Of a stretch of DNA of 64,000 nucleotides, positions 55,404-63,910 are shown piece by piece. Made by a program: the position numbers and the translations under genes. Position 1 is the first letter of the stretch. The number at the start of each line of letters is the position of its first letter. The notes below the pieces were generated by a model that was not told where the DNA came from, ran no database searches, and was given only the letters and a program-made list of their open reading frames with translations. The stretch spans positions 160,162 to 224,161 of the forward strand of contig LJZR01000005.1 in assembly GCA_001314865.1 (NCBI GenBank), written 5' to 3'. Origin of the DNA: Phormidesmis priestleyi Ana. Lineage in GTDB: Bacteria > Cyanobacteriota > Cyanobacteriia > Phormidesmidales > Phormidesmidaceae.

Positions 55404-57380
55404 CTAAAAGGAGAACTGGCCCTGGAGGTTAAAGACATAAATGTCGGGGTTGTCTTCAAAGTTGTTGACATTGTTAATCCAGTAGAAGGAGGGCACCACG
55501 GCAAAGTTGGGACTAATCGGATAGCGATAGCTGACCTCGACCTCTTGCTGTACAGCGCCATCGCCGCCGCCAGAGGCTAAAAAGCTACGCCCGTCTAGCA
55601 CATCAAAAGGCTGTACGTAGGAAATGGTTCCTTGAGCCCCCTTTTTCAACAGATCGGGAAAGGCCAAGCCTACTTGAACCGACTGGGCGTTGATTTCGCC
55701 ATCTGGCCGATCGTCGCTGACTGGAAACAGCTCAGTGCTGCCGTAGCTGTAGCGGCCAAATAGACCAAAGCCATCGGTAATCAGCCAGTCAAAGTTGAAC
55801 AAAAAGGTATCGGCTGTAGCTGTGCGCAGTGCCCCGCCAAAGCCATCGTCGGCAAAGCCGTAAATGGGTTCACTCACGGCGCCACCCACAAAGCCCGCTG
55901 GGTTGGGTTCTATGTTGGATCGGGTATAGAGAAACCGGAGGTTGATGTCATCGGTTGGATAAATGCCCAGCTGACCAGTCAGGGTGGTGGTGCCATCAAA
56001 GAGACCATTTTTGGTAGAGCTGCGCGGGCCGGGCAAAAATTCGGTGTTCTCAGCTAAATATCCTACGCGGAAGTCTAGCCAGTCTGCGATATCCCATTCC
56101 ACAACCGCGCCAGCGCCGCGGTCAATGGCGTTTACCTGGGTGCCACCGCTGGAGTTAAAGCTGTTGGCACCAGAGAGATAAAAGGTAAAGCGGTTGTTGT
56201 CAAAATGTCGATACCAGTTGATGGCTGGGCCGACTGTGAACGATAGCTTATCGCCCACGGGAAAGGAGTAAAAGACCTCTCGGAGAATAATGTTGTCTTC
56301 CCCGCCGGTGACGCCGGTTTGTAGCGTGAAGGGAACACCGAATGTGTTGAGCAAGCCCGCTGAGCCATAGAAGTTAGCATTGCCGTTGCCATCGCCAGTG
56401 GTCAGCTGCAATTGTAGGCGGTCTTGCCCGGTGAAAGAAGTTGTAAAGTTTAGCCAGGTGTAGTAGCTAAAGGTGGGTTCGGTATCGTCGGTGATGGTTC
56501 TGACGATGGGCTCGTTGGTGACAGGATCGCGAGCGGGCACAAATGCGTTAAGGCCTTCTGCGAGGACATCGTCGCCAGCGGTGGCAAAGTTGATATGGGT
56601 GAACAACTGGGCGCTGAATTTGGTCGTTGTGGAAAACTGATTGGCTTCGAGTTCGGCCACATCAATTTCTAGGGTGTCTAGCTGCGATCGCACAGCAGCT
56701 AGCTCTTCAACAAATTCTTCCTGCAGGCGTCTGAGTTCTTCTAGGTCTGTGCCGCCATCAATGAGCTGAACCACTACATCTAAGCAGGCGTTTAAGCCAG
56801 CGGCAAACTCGTAGCGCGTGATCGCGCGATCGCCGCGATAGCTACTGTCCGGATAGCCTTCTAAGCAGCCATATTCTTCAACCAGTCGCTGAAGCGCAGT
56901 AAAGGCCCAGTCGCCGGGCTGCACATCTGAAAGTTCTGATACGGTGGTTACCTGGGCTAGCTCAGTCGCCGGGCTTAAGGCCAGTTCTGACCCTACCGCT
57001 AGATCCGGTTTCGGCAAGGCTGAATCCGAGGCTAGATCAATCGGTAAATTTATAAGTGACTCTAGTGTTGAAGCTAGTGTTGAAGCTAGTGCTGAATCTT
57101 TTGTTGAAGTTAGTGTTGAATCTTCTAGTGTTGAATCTTCTAGAAGTGACTCTATTTCAAGATTTCTGTCTATATTGCTATCGATAGTTTTTTTAGCAAC
57201 GCTATTAGAAGCAGTCGCTTCTTTACTCAGGGTCGTGTCTAGTTGGGAATTCAGCTCAGAGGCAGCGGCAGCGCTGACGCTCAAGCTCGCACCTATGCTC
57301 AAAAATCCCAAGCTCAGCAGAATCTGACATAAAAAAACAGATTTTGCCCGCAGCCTAAAAACTGTTGATTTTCTCAACAT
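55404..57380 (-). CDS. Iron uptake porin (SLH domain plus outer-membrane beta barrel)
   Basis: 658 residues. A signal peptide (LLSLGFLSIGASLSVSAAAA) is followed by a long Ser/Thr/Leu-rich linker with repeats (LEDSTLEDSTL; ALASTLASTLES) up to about residue 140. Then come one SLH domain (VSELSDVQPGDWAFTALQRL; GYPDSSYRGDRAITRYEFAA), a coiled coil (ELRRLQEEFVEELAAVRSQL) and a barrel ending in the aromatic residue of FNLQGQFSF. This is the cyanobacterial major outer-membrane porin type, several of which carry inorganic iron. The linker is longer than usual because of tandem repeats. Confidence 0.9.
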   Translation of the reverse strand: MLRKSTVFRLRAKSVFLCQILLSLGFLSIGASLSVSAAAASELNSQLDTTLSKEATASNSVAKKTIDSNIDRNLEIESLLEDSTLEDSTLTSTKDSALASTLASTLESLINLPIDLASDSALPKPDLAVGSELALSPATELAQVTTVSELSDVQPGDWAFTALQRLVEEYGCLEGYPDSSYRGDRAITRYEFAAGLNACLDVVVQLIDGGTDLEELRRLQEEFVEELAAVRSQLDTLEIDVAELEANQFSTTTKFSAQLFTHINFATAGDDVLAEGLNAFVPARDPVTNEPIVRTITDDTEPTFSYYTWLNFTTSFTGQDRLQLQLTTGDGNGNANFYGSAGLLNTFGVPFTLQTGVTGGEDNIILREVFYSFPVGDKLSFTVGPAINWYRHFDNNRFTFYLSGANSFNSSGGTQVNAIDRGAGAVVEWDIADWLDFRVGYLAENTEFLPGPRSSTKNGLFDGTTTLTGQLGIYPTDDINLRFLYTRSNIEPNPAGFVGGAVSEPIYGFADDGFGGALRTATADTFLFNFDWLITDGFGLFGRYSYGSTELFPVSDDRPDGEINAQSVQVGLAFPDLLKKGAQGTISYVQPFDVLDGRSFLASGGGDGAVQQEVEVSYRYPISPNFAVVPSFYWINNVNNFEDNPDIYVFNLQGQFSF

Positions 57381-57501
57381 GTTAAATTATTCCTCACACA
57401 CACTTAAAATTTGAAATTTGTTGCTTGTTCAATTTATCAGCCTAAAAACACTTGTATTGTATCGGCAGAGACATTCAACAAAAAATAGATTCAACAAAAA
57501 A

Positions 57502-57534
57502 TCCCTAAAGGCCATATGTGCAGACCTTTAGGGA
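57502..57534 (-). terminator. Rho-independent terminator of the purine permease gene
   Basis: TCCCTAAAGG pairs with CCTTTAGGGA around a 13-base loop. On the minus strand the stem is followed by TTTTTTG, an ideal T-run, 48 bases after the permease stop. Confidence 0.88.
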
Positions 57535-57582
57535 ATACTTGCGGTAGGAATAAAAGATAAACAATATGCGCGGAAAGGTGAT

Positions 57583-58998
57583 TTATTTGCTCCGACCTGG
57601 AAGCACCATATTCAGCACTAGCGCAGTGAGTCCGCCGGTGCTAATGCCAGAGGAAAAAATGCTTTTGATCAGCGCTGGCATTTGATCCAAAATGTCGGGG
57701 ACAACACTGACGCCCAAACCCAGGCCTAATGAGGTTGCTAAGATAATCGAAGCTCGTTTATCTATCTCAACTTGGGTAATAATTTTAATTCCGGCGACTG
57801 CCACTGTCCCAAACATAATGATGGTTGCACCCCCTAGCACAGGCTGAGGAATGGTTTGGAATATACCTGCAACGATTGGCACCAACCCTAAGATGGCAAA
57901 AATACCCGCAATGTAGAAGCCCACATACCGACTGCCAACCCCGGTGAGCTGAATAACGCCGTTGTTTTGGCTAAATGTGGTGTTAGGAAACGTGTTAAAA
58001 ATAGCAGCAATGCCTGAATTTACCCCATCGCCTAAAATGCCGCCTTTGATGCGCGTCATATATTTTTCACCGGTAATGGGCTGACCGGTCAACAATGAGG
58101 TTGCTGTTAGGTCTCCGGTGGATTCAATCGTGGTGATGAGATACAAAAATGCGAAGGGAATAAATGCTGCGAAGTTAAATCCAAAGCCGTATTTGAACGG
58201 GATTGGAACGGTGATTAGCGACAGGTTGCTCAGGTTATTGAAGTTCACTAGGCCCATTGGGATGGCGATAATGTAGCCGATTATGAGTGCGATCGCGACA
58301 GAAGACATCCGCAAAAAGCTACTGCGCAAACTGTTTAATACAACAATAGTGGCCAATACCAGTAGAGACAACAACAGATACTGAGGACTGCCAAATGTAC
58401 CGGCTTCCTTCGCGCCAAAGCCACCGCCCATACTGGTCAGGCCGACGTTAACCAGCGTTAGCCCAATCAGGGTAACAACAATCCCGGTGACCAGTGGGGT
58501 AATAATCTTGCCTGCAAACTGAATAAACCGACTAAAGAACATTTCAATGAATGAGCCTAACAGACACAGCCCAAAGATAGTGCCCAACGCTTCTTGAGTT
58601 GTTCCGCCAGCGTCTACAATCCCTGTGCCAGCGGCAATAATAGGACCAATAAAAGCAAAGCTGGTTCCCTGAATGCTGAGCAAGCCAGATCCTACCGGCC
58701 CAATTTTCTTCGCTTGAATAAAGGTTGCAATACCCGATACAAACAGGGACATACTCACTAGGTAAGAGGCATCGGCAGGATCTAGCCCCAGGGCACCTCC
58801 TACGACCAAAGAAGGCGTAATAATGCCCACAAAGGAAGCAAAAACATGCTGAATAGCCGCAAAAATAGATTCGCGAACAGGCGGGCGATCTTCTAAGCCA
58901 TAAATTAAATCTGACTTAAGCGAGATTTCGTCTGTTGCTGGCTCCAATTGCTCAGCAACAGACAATAAATCCTCGTTAGTCTCTGTAGGGGTGTGCAT
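57583..58998 (-). CDS. NCS2-family purine (xanthine/urate-type) permease
   Basis: 471 residues, about fourteen membrane segments. The NAT signature is QNNGVIQLTG, and the preceding FPNTTFSQ and following VGSR match the xanthine/urate branch (XanP, UacT) rather than UraA. The motif GTSFAFIGPIIAAG in the third span and TTIESTGDLTAT (conserved Glu) also fit. It imports purine bases with H+ or Na+. The neighbouring GntR gene shares a palindromic operator with it, and the gene ends at a good terminator. Confidence 0.9.
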   Translation of the reverse strand: MHTPTETNEDLLSVAEQLEPATDEISLKSDLIYGLEDRPPVRESIFAAIQHVFASFVGIITPSLVVGGALGLDPADASYLVSMSLFVSGIATFIQAKKIGPVGSGLLSIQGTSFAFIGPIIAAGTGIVDAGGTTQEALGTIFGLCLLGSFIEMFFSRFIQFAGKIITPLVTGIVVTLIGLTLVNVGLTSMGGGFGAKEAGTFGSPQYLLLSLLVLATIVVLNSLRSSFLRMSSVAIALIIGYIIAIPMGLVNFNNLSNLSLITVPIPFKYGFGFNFAAFIPFAFLYLITTIESTGDLTATSLLTGQPITGEKYMTRIKGGILGDGVNSGIAAIFNTFPNTTFSQNNGVIQLTGVGSRYVGFYIAGIFAILGLVPIVAGIFQTIPQPVLGGATIIMFGTVAVAGIKIITQVEIDKRASIILATSLGLGLGVSVVPDILDQMPALIKSIFSSGISTGGLTALVLNMVLPGRSK

Positions 58999-59262
58999 AG
59001 CTGAAACTTTCCAAACATTGAATAGAGCGACAAAAGCAGAGCGACAAGCTAAAAAAACAAAGAAATGTAGATCTTGACGGTAAAACTTAGACCTAAGCCC
59101 AGGGGAAGGTGCTTAAGCAGAACACAACTATGAAGATTCTGATAATAAAGGTTCTGGAATGAGGGTTCTGAAAGTGTCTAAATGACTTAACTGAAAAATA
59201 CACCTTGAACCACACAACCTCATAAGCTACAGATTTGAATCCAAGTATCACCTTAGTCAACC

Positions 59263-59283
59263 GCCCAAATCTAACATTTGGGC
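59263..59283 (-). promoter_or_regulatory. 8-bp dyad in the permease leader (GCCCAAAT)
   Basis: GCCCAAAT-CTAAC-ATTTGGGC is a perfect stem with a 5-base loop. No T-run follows, so a role as operator or leader structure is likelier than termination. Confidence 0.45.
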
Positions 59284-59311
59284 AAATGGTGAAAAGAGGT
59301 AAAGCAGTAGA

Positions 59312-59331
59312 CTCATACTATGCAGTATGAG
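59312..59331 (-). promoter_or_regulatory. 8-bp dyad in the permease leader (CTCATACT)
   Basis: CTCATACT-ATGC-AGTATGAG is a perfect 8-bp stem with a 4-base loop, 28 bases from the neighbouring dyad and 36 bases from the GntR-type palindrome. Confidence 0.45.
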
Positions 59332-59367
59332 ACCTTTAGATATATTACTTTTACTCAGCTTCAAAGC

Positions 59368-59379
59368 ATTGTATACAAT
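59368..59379 (-). promoter_or_regulatory. Putative GntR operator upstream of the permease
   Basis: ATTGTATACAAT is a perfect 12-bp palindrome identical to the one upstream of the gntR gene at 60338-60349. FadR-subfamily GntR regulators often bind such TTGTATACAA-type sites. Confidence 0.6.
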
Positions 59380-59486
59380 CTAGTGGTAAGCGAAAACCGA
59401 AAAGGTGCTTAGCAATACATATTTCAAATCTCTTCAGATTTTCTCGGATTTCGTAGCATTGGGTAGAAATAAGTTTGATTTAGGTT

Positions 59487-60263
59487 TCACATTAGCGTGA
59501 TGCTATTCAATGAATCCTGACTATTGAGGCCCTGAAGCTCTTGCACAACGCGTGCTTTACTCGCGACTAAATGGTCTCTCACAGCCTTGGCCGCTGCCTG
59601 TGAATCGCGCTGCACAATGGCCTCAACTATCCGCTCATGCTCTGCCCAAATCTCTAAGACATCAGGGTTTCGGTAGGTTGTCGTGAGCCTGAGCAGCGTC
59701 ATTTTATTGAAAATTTGATCTAGCAAGCCAGCTAGCCAGGGGTTCCCAGAACTTTCTGCAAGTAGGCGATGAAAGCCTTGGTCGATTTGCAGCCGATTCT
59801 CTAGCTCATCGGTCTCTGATACATCTGAATTATCTGACGGACTGCCATTTTGGCTGTTACTTTGGCTATTATTTTGGCTATTATTTTGGCTATCAGGGCC
59901 AGAATAGCTTGCCTGCGCTAGGTAGTCCCTTAAATCCTCTATTTGTTGAGACTTAGCATTTTCGCAAGCCCCAATAGCCGCCACTTGCTCTAGGCCCAAG
60001 CGACAGTCGTACAGATGAATGGCATCGGCAATTGTAATGACAGCAACTCTCAGGCCGCCGCCTTGGTCAGACTCAATTAACCCCTCTTGCTGAAGCTGAC
60101 GAATCGCCTCCCGAATAGGCGTACGGCTCACTGCGAAACGATCTGCCAGTGTTTGCTCTACTAGACTTTCGCCAGAAGCCAAATTTCCCGCCAGAATCTC
60201 CTGACGTAATGACAGATATGTTTTACTAAAGAGCTTGCCCATGGAGGAATTTACCAATGTCAT
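59487..60263 (-). CDS. GntR-family (FadR/FCD) transcriptional regulator
   Basis: 258 residues. The N-terminal winged helix reads LRQEILAGNLASGESLVEQT, then FAVSRTPIREAIRQLQQEGL; the C-terminal FCD ligand domain includes CRLGLEQVAAIGACENA, IDQGFHRLLAESSGNPWL and AEHERIVEAIVQRDSQAAA. Between them an Asn/Ser/Gln insertion (QNNSQNNSQSNSQNGS, residues about 127-142) from a 12-bp tandem repeat lengthens a loop of the FCD domain. By position and shared palindromes it probably represses or activates the purine permease and itself. Confidence 0.88.
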   Translation of the reverse strand: MTLVNSSMGKLFSKTYLSLRQEILAGNLASGESLVEQTLADRFAVSRTPIREAIRQLQQEGLIESDQGGGLRVAVITIADAIHLYDCRLGLEQVAAIGACENAKSQQIEDLRDYLAQASYSGPDSQNNSQNNSQSNSQNGSPSDNSDVSETDELENRLQIDQGFHRLLAESSGNPWLAGLLDQIFNKMTLLRLTTTYRNPDVLEIWAEHERIVEAIVQRDSQAAAKAVRDHLVASKARVVQELQGLNSQDSLNSITLM

Positions 60264-60326
60264 CTAAATGTCATCTATGCGTAACATTCTGACCGCAGGA
60301 TCGAGCCGTTAGGTGTTAATCTGACA

Positions 60327-60349
60327 TTTGTATACTGATTGTATACAAT
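60327..60349 (-). promoter_or_regulatory. Double GTATAC operator upstream of gntR
   Basis: TTTGTATACTGA and ATTGTATACAAT sit with GTATAC cores 11 bp apart (60330 and 60341), one helical turn. They lie 64-86 bases upstream of the gntR start codon, as expected for autoregulation. The rest of 60264-60787 shows no gene. Confidence 0.6.
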
Positions 60350-60636
60350 TTCTTGCGGCTTTTTCTTGCGGCTTTAGTTTACGCATCTTTTATTCTAGAT
60401 CTTTTGTGTCTTTGGTCTTTTGTGTCTTTAGCAGACTGCTAAGAGATGGCCAATAGGCTGAATAGAGCTAGATATAGCGATCACAATATGGCGATCGCAT
60501 TGCTTATCATACAGGTATTTAATCTCGTTGAGGATGTTCTAATGGGCATTTTTAATGCTTGAGGCTGCTTGGAAATTTTGAGAGTTGCTTAAGAATTGTT
60601 TAAGTAGAATTGTTGAAGTGTACGGAAGTTTAATTT

Positions 60637-60680
60637 GTATCTTTAAGTACAGCAGAGAGTTTTAAAGTTGAGATTAAACT
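60637..60680 (+). promoter_or_regulatory. Canonical NtcA-activated promoter
   Basis: GTATCTTTAAGTAC is an exact GTA-N8-TAC; 24 bases later comes TAAACT, a full match to the TA-N3-T -10 element. Spacing is the classical 22-24 bases. The downstream gene is the Ala/Lys/Glu-rich secreted protein (start 60788), leaving a leader of about 100 bases. Confidence 0.7.
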
Positions 60681-60787
60681 GTTTATTTCAGGTTAGGTTG
60701 AAATAAACAAGACATCAAGGCGCAAAAAACACGGCACGAGATACAAGATACAAATTGTTTCAGTTTAATTATTTAGTGGTTGATGTC

Positions 60788-61366
60788 ATGAATGTAATTG
60801 TACGTTTAAGTAAACCTGTTTTGCAGCGCCTAGCTGCTGTAGCACTGTCCTGTATTTTGTTTTTAGGCGGGTTTGTTGGATATCCTACCTCTGCTCAGGC
60901 ATCTGCTCAGGCGATTCAGGTAGTCTCTCAAGGTTCTTCTCCTCAGAGCGGTCTCTTGGGGCAATTATCGGGGCAATTATCCGGGCAATTATCCGGGCAA
61001 TTAATTGCTGATGCTGAGGCAGGGCTTTTTGACACCGCTGAAGAGGAAACAGCTGAGGCTGAAAAAGCTCGGCTAAAGGCTGAGGCCAAGGCTGCTAAGA
61101 AAGCCGCTAAAGCTGAGGCAAAAGCGGCAAAAGCTGAGGCAAAAAGACTCAAAAAAATTCAGGAAGATGAAGAGGAGGCTGCCGAAGATGCTGCTAAGGC
61201 TGAGGCCAAGGCTGCTAAGAAAGCCGCTAAAGCTGAGAAAAAAGCGCTAGAGAAAGCTGCCGAGGCCAAAGCAGAGGCAGAAGCTGCGGAAGTGTCTGAA
61301 GTCACGGCTGAATCTGCGTCCGAGGATATGGCCGAGGATATGGTTGAAGAGATGGTTGAGGAATAG
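60788..61366 (+). CDS. Secreted Ala/Lys/Glu-rich low-complexity protein
   Basis: 192 residues from the ATG at 60788; a TTG 33 bases upstream is in frame. A signal peptide (LQRLAAVALSCILFLGGFVG, cleavage near SAQA) is followed by SGQLSGQLSGQLSGQL, four 12-bp repeats, and then a highly charged helix (AEAKAAKKAAKAEAKAAKA) with two related blocks. The C-terminus is acidic (EDMAEDMVEEMVEE). It resembles histone-H1-like or coiled-coil tails in composition only. Function unknown; an NtcA-type promoter suggests expression under nitrogen limitation. Confidence 0.72.
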   Translation: MNVIVRLSKPVLQRLAAVALSCILFLGGFVGYPTSAQASAQAIQVVSQGSSPQSGLLGQLSGQLSGQLSGQLIADAEAGLFDTAEEETAEAEKARLKAEAKAAKKAAKAEAKAAKAEAKRLKKIQEDEEEAAEDAAKAEAKAAKKAAKAEKKALEKAAEAKAEAEAAEVSEVTAESASEDMAEDMVEEMVEE

Positions 61367-61446
61367 TGCAAACACCGCCTGTCTGCTTTACTGAGCCTAC
61401 TTTCTTGAATCGTCTTTTCTGAATCGTCTTTTCTGAAGAGGACACG

Positions 61447-62229
61447 ATGACCACAACTGCACAGTCAAAAGCGCCTTTTAGCATTAGCGGTTTTTTAACG
61501 GGCGATCGCTCAGCCGGATTTTTGCTTAGCCTGGTGGCAGGTTTTGTTGATACCGCTGCGTTTGTTATCTTATTTGGTATTTTCACTGCTCATGTCACTG
61601 GCAACATCGCTTTAGCTGGGTCTTCTTTTGTTAGTGATGATGAAGAGTCAACATTAACTCGTTTACTCATGCTTCCGGTATTTATGGTGACGGTTGCACT
61701 TACTTCGGTGTTGGCCCGATATGCTCGAAAAAAGCAGTGGCCTGTTTTTGCTGTGCTGCTAACCGCTGAGGCTGTTGCGCTCGGCATTTTTTTAGTCGTG
61801 GGCGCAACGCTATCGCCTGCTTTGCTGCTAGATGTTCAAGAGGAATATATTTTGCCGATTGGGATGTCTGGCGTGGTAGCTATGGCTATTCAAAACACGC
61901 TGATGAAAGAGTCTCATGGTGTCTTTAAAAGCTATATTCCCACAACGGTTATGACCGGAAACACCACTCAGCTCACCATTGATTTGGTGCAGCTGATCGG
62001 GGCTAAGTTTTCTCAGGGCGAACAGGCTCAATTAGAGGCCGAAGAGTCGATGGAACGCATTGGTCGATATGTGCCTGTGATTATAGGATTTGCCCTGGGT
62101 GGGGCAGCGGCGGCGGTGCTAATTCTGCTCTCAGAAACCTGGTGGACTTTGGTATTTCCGCTGTTGATTGTGATGATGTTAGCGATCGCAGCCTATGTTC
62201 AACACCATAAGCGGCTGACTGTTTCCTAA
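61447..62229 (+). CDS. YoaK family (DUF1275) membrane protein
   Basis: 260 residues, six to seven membrane segments. The family core SLVAGFVDTAAFVILFGIFT and AHVTGNIALAG is at residues 27-58; GMSGVVAMAIQNTLMKESHG and TTVMTGNTTQLTIDL form the second half-repeat. Members are putative transporters without assigned substrates. It lies 80 bases after the low-complexity gene, so it may share the NtcA-type promoter. Confidence 0.85.
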   Translation: MTTTAQSKAPFSISGFLTGDRSAGFLLSLVAGFVDTAAFVILFGIFTAHVTGNIALAGSSFVSDDEESTLTRLLMLPVFMVTVALTSVLARYARKKQWPVFAVLLTAEAVALGIFLVVGATLSPALLLDVQEEYILPIGMSGVVAMAIQNTLMKESHGVFKSYIPTTVMTGNTTQLTIDLVQLIGAKFSQGEQAQLEAEESMERIGRYVPVIIGFALGGAAAAVLILLSETWWTLVFPLLIVMMLAIAAYVQHHKRLTVS

Positions 62230-62312
62230 TTTTTGAGTTTTTTGCCTACGATTTTTCACCCATTACTTTCTAGTTCCGTGTTTTTTACCCAGTCAAAATA
62301 AGGAGAATGACG

Positions 62313-62987
62313 ATGAAACGTTTTTTAGCTTCGATAATTGCCTGCCTGGTGTTTTTTGGCCTTAGCTTCGCGGCAACCGACATGGCTTATGCCCATTCTC
62401 TAGCCTCTTCGCAGTCTCCTGCGATTTTAGAATCATTAGAATCAAAGGTATCATTTCTCACCAGTCAGGCTGCTTACCTTGCAAGTACTCCGGCTACCGC
62501 TACAACCCCGTCTGCATCTAAACAAGAAGCACCTAAAGACACAGTGACACTGTTAAAAACAACTGTTATGCCTCAGCTTCTGGCAATTTTGACGCCTGAA
62601 CAACTAGAAACCTTTGAAACCAATATTTCAAACGGCAGTAGCTTTAGAAAAACGTTCAAAACCTTGATGCTCACCTCAGATCAAAAGCGCGGGATCAAAA
62701 CGGTGCTCAGCACCATTCCTAAAAAAGATACGTTTGCTTCCTTGACACCTACCGAAAAAAAGAAGCTTTTCTTGGAAAAAAAGGAATCTTTTATGCCTAC
62801 TTCAGAAGAGATTATCGACAAGATTAATGCTGGCATGGAAGGCGAAGGCGAAACTGTTTCTAAAGCAGTTCAAGATAAGATTGAAAAAGGGCTCAAAGCC
62901 AGAGATACCTTCAAGCCGTCTGCCAAAACAATTATGGAAAAAATTGAAGCAGGTATAGAGAGTGTTAAAGAAAGCCTAGATGATTAG
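62313..62987 (+). CDS. Secreted protein of unknown function
   Basis: 224 residues from the ATG at 62313, eight bases after AGGAG; an ATG at 62307 is too close to it. A signal peptide (FLASIIACLVFFGLSFAATDMAYA) is clear. The mature part is helical and basic, with LLAILTPEQLETFETNI and LTSDQKRGIKTVLSTI, faintly like Spy/CpxP-type LTPEQ motifs, and FLEKKESFMPTSEEIIDKI. The ending contains two related units (KIEKGLKARDTFKPS; KIEAGIESVKESL). I cannot assign a family. Confidence 0.68.
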   Translation: MKRFLASIIACLVFFGLSFAATDMAYAHSLASSQSPAILESLESKVSFLTSQAAYLASTPATATTPSASKQEAPKDTVTLLKTTVMPQLLAILTPEQLETFETNISNGSSFRKTFKTLMLTSDQKRGIKTVLSTIPKKDTFASLTPTEKKKLFLEKKESFMPTSEEIIDKINAGMEGEGETVSKAVQDKIEKGLKARDTFKPSAKTIMEKIEAGIESVKESLDD

Positions 62988-63096
62988 AAGATTAAGCTAG
63001 ATGATTAGAAGATTAAGAGGGTGAGGGTGAGGGTGATAGGAAGCAAGCTGTGGGTCAAGTTAATTAATCTTCCTCGTTTCTATTAGGTAGCACTGA

Positions 63097-63897
63097 GTGG
63101 TTGTTCCCAATAATTTACCGGATGAAGCACTGGATGGTTCATTTAATCAATTATCCAGTGTTTCACCTGGTACTTCATCCGATACTTCATCCGATACTTT
63201 ATCCGATAATTTATCTAGTGAAGATGCGTCATCTTCTGATTCAACAGCTTTTTACAGCAGTTTGGTGGTTGAGCATATTGTTGCCAAAGACCGCAGCGCT
63301 GCCTTTGAGAAATGGCAAGCTACGCTAACAAGGTCGGCTAGTCGCCATGCTGGATTTGTCAGGATAGATCGGGCGCCTCCCTTGCCCTGCGAAGACGATG
63401 TAACCAAGTGGTATAGTATTGTTCATTTTGATTCACCCGAGCACTTGCGCGATTGGGCGGAGTCTAAAGAGCGCCAGCAAATACTCAAAGCAGGGCAGGC
63501 CATTTTTAGGGCCTACCGATTTAAATCATTTACAACTGGTTTAGAGGGATGGTTTTCGCAAAAGGTCTCAGGAAAGGAACAACAAGGGCTTGGCCCACCT
63601 GCCTGGAAACAAATTTTGTCGGTTGTTTTTGGCCTGTATCCTCTTGTGATGATCCGATTAAAGCTCTTTCCCGGCACGGGCATTATTGATGAATGGTCGC
63701 CAGCTGGGGCGGCGCTCTTGGCAACGCTGCTTACGTCTTCTCTTTTAGGCATTGTGGTGATGCCATTGGTTACTAAAATGCTAAATTTTTGGCTATTTCC
63801 AGCCTATCGCAATACCAGTAGAAAGTTTGATTTTCTAGGGTTTGGAATTGTAGCGTTAGGATTGATATTTATGGCTGCTGTATTTGATAGGGTGTAA
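63097..63897 (+). CDS. Membrane protein with ABM (antibiotic biosynthesis monooxygenase) domain
   Basis: 266 residues from a GTG. A Ser/Asp-rich N-terminal tail with TSSDTSSDTLSDNLSS repeats is followed by an ABM-like ferredoxin-fold domain at about 48-145 (VVEHIVAKDRSAAFEKWQAT; HAGFVRIDRA; WYSIVHFDSPEHLRDWAES). The C-terminal part has three membrane segments (WKQILSVVFGLYPLVMI; LLATLLTSSLLGIVVMPLV; GFGIVALGLIFMAAVF). This ABM-membrane layout is common and uncharacterised. Start uncertain. Confidence 0.78.
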   Translation: MVVPNNLPDEALDGSFNQLSSVSPGTSSDTSSDTLSDNLSSEDASSSDSTAFYSSLVVEHIVAKDRSAAFEKWQATLTRSASRHAGFVRIDRAPPLPCEDDVTKWYSIVHFDSPEHLRDWAESKERQQILKAGQAIFRAYRFKSFTTGLEGWFSQKVSGKEQQGLGPPAWKQILSVVFGLYPLVMIRLKLFPGTGIIDEWSPAGAALLATLLTSSLLGIVVMPLVTKMLNFWLFPAYRNTSRKFDFLGFGIVALGLIFMAAVFDRV

Positions 63898-63910
63898 GGC
63901 TCCAGCCCTT

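Larger units (their letters stand above)
58999..59486. other. 488-bp leader of the purine permease gene
   Basis: No gene seen. It holds, from permease outward: repeated GGTTCTG stretches (59150-59172), the two dyads at 59263-59283 and 59312-59331 and the GTATAC palindrome at 59368-59379. The 260-base distance between the nearest dyad and the start codon leaves room for a long 5' leader; I could not match a known riboswitch. Confidence 0.55.
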
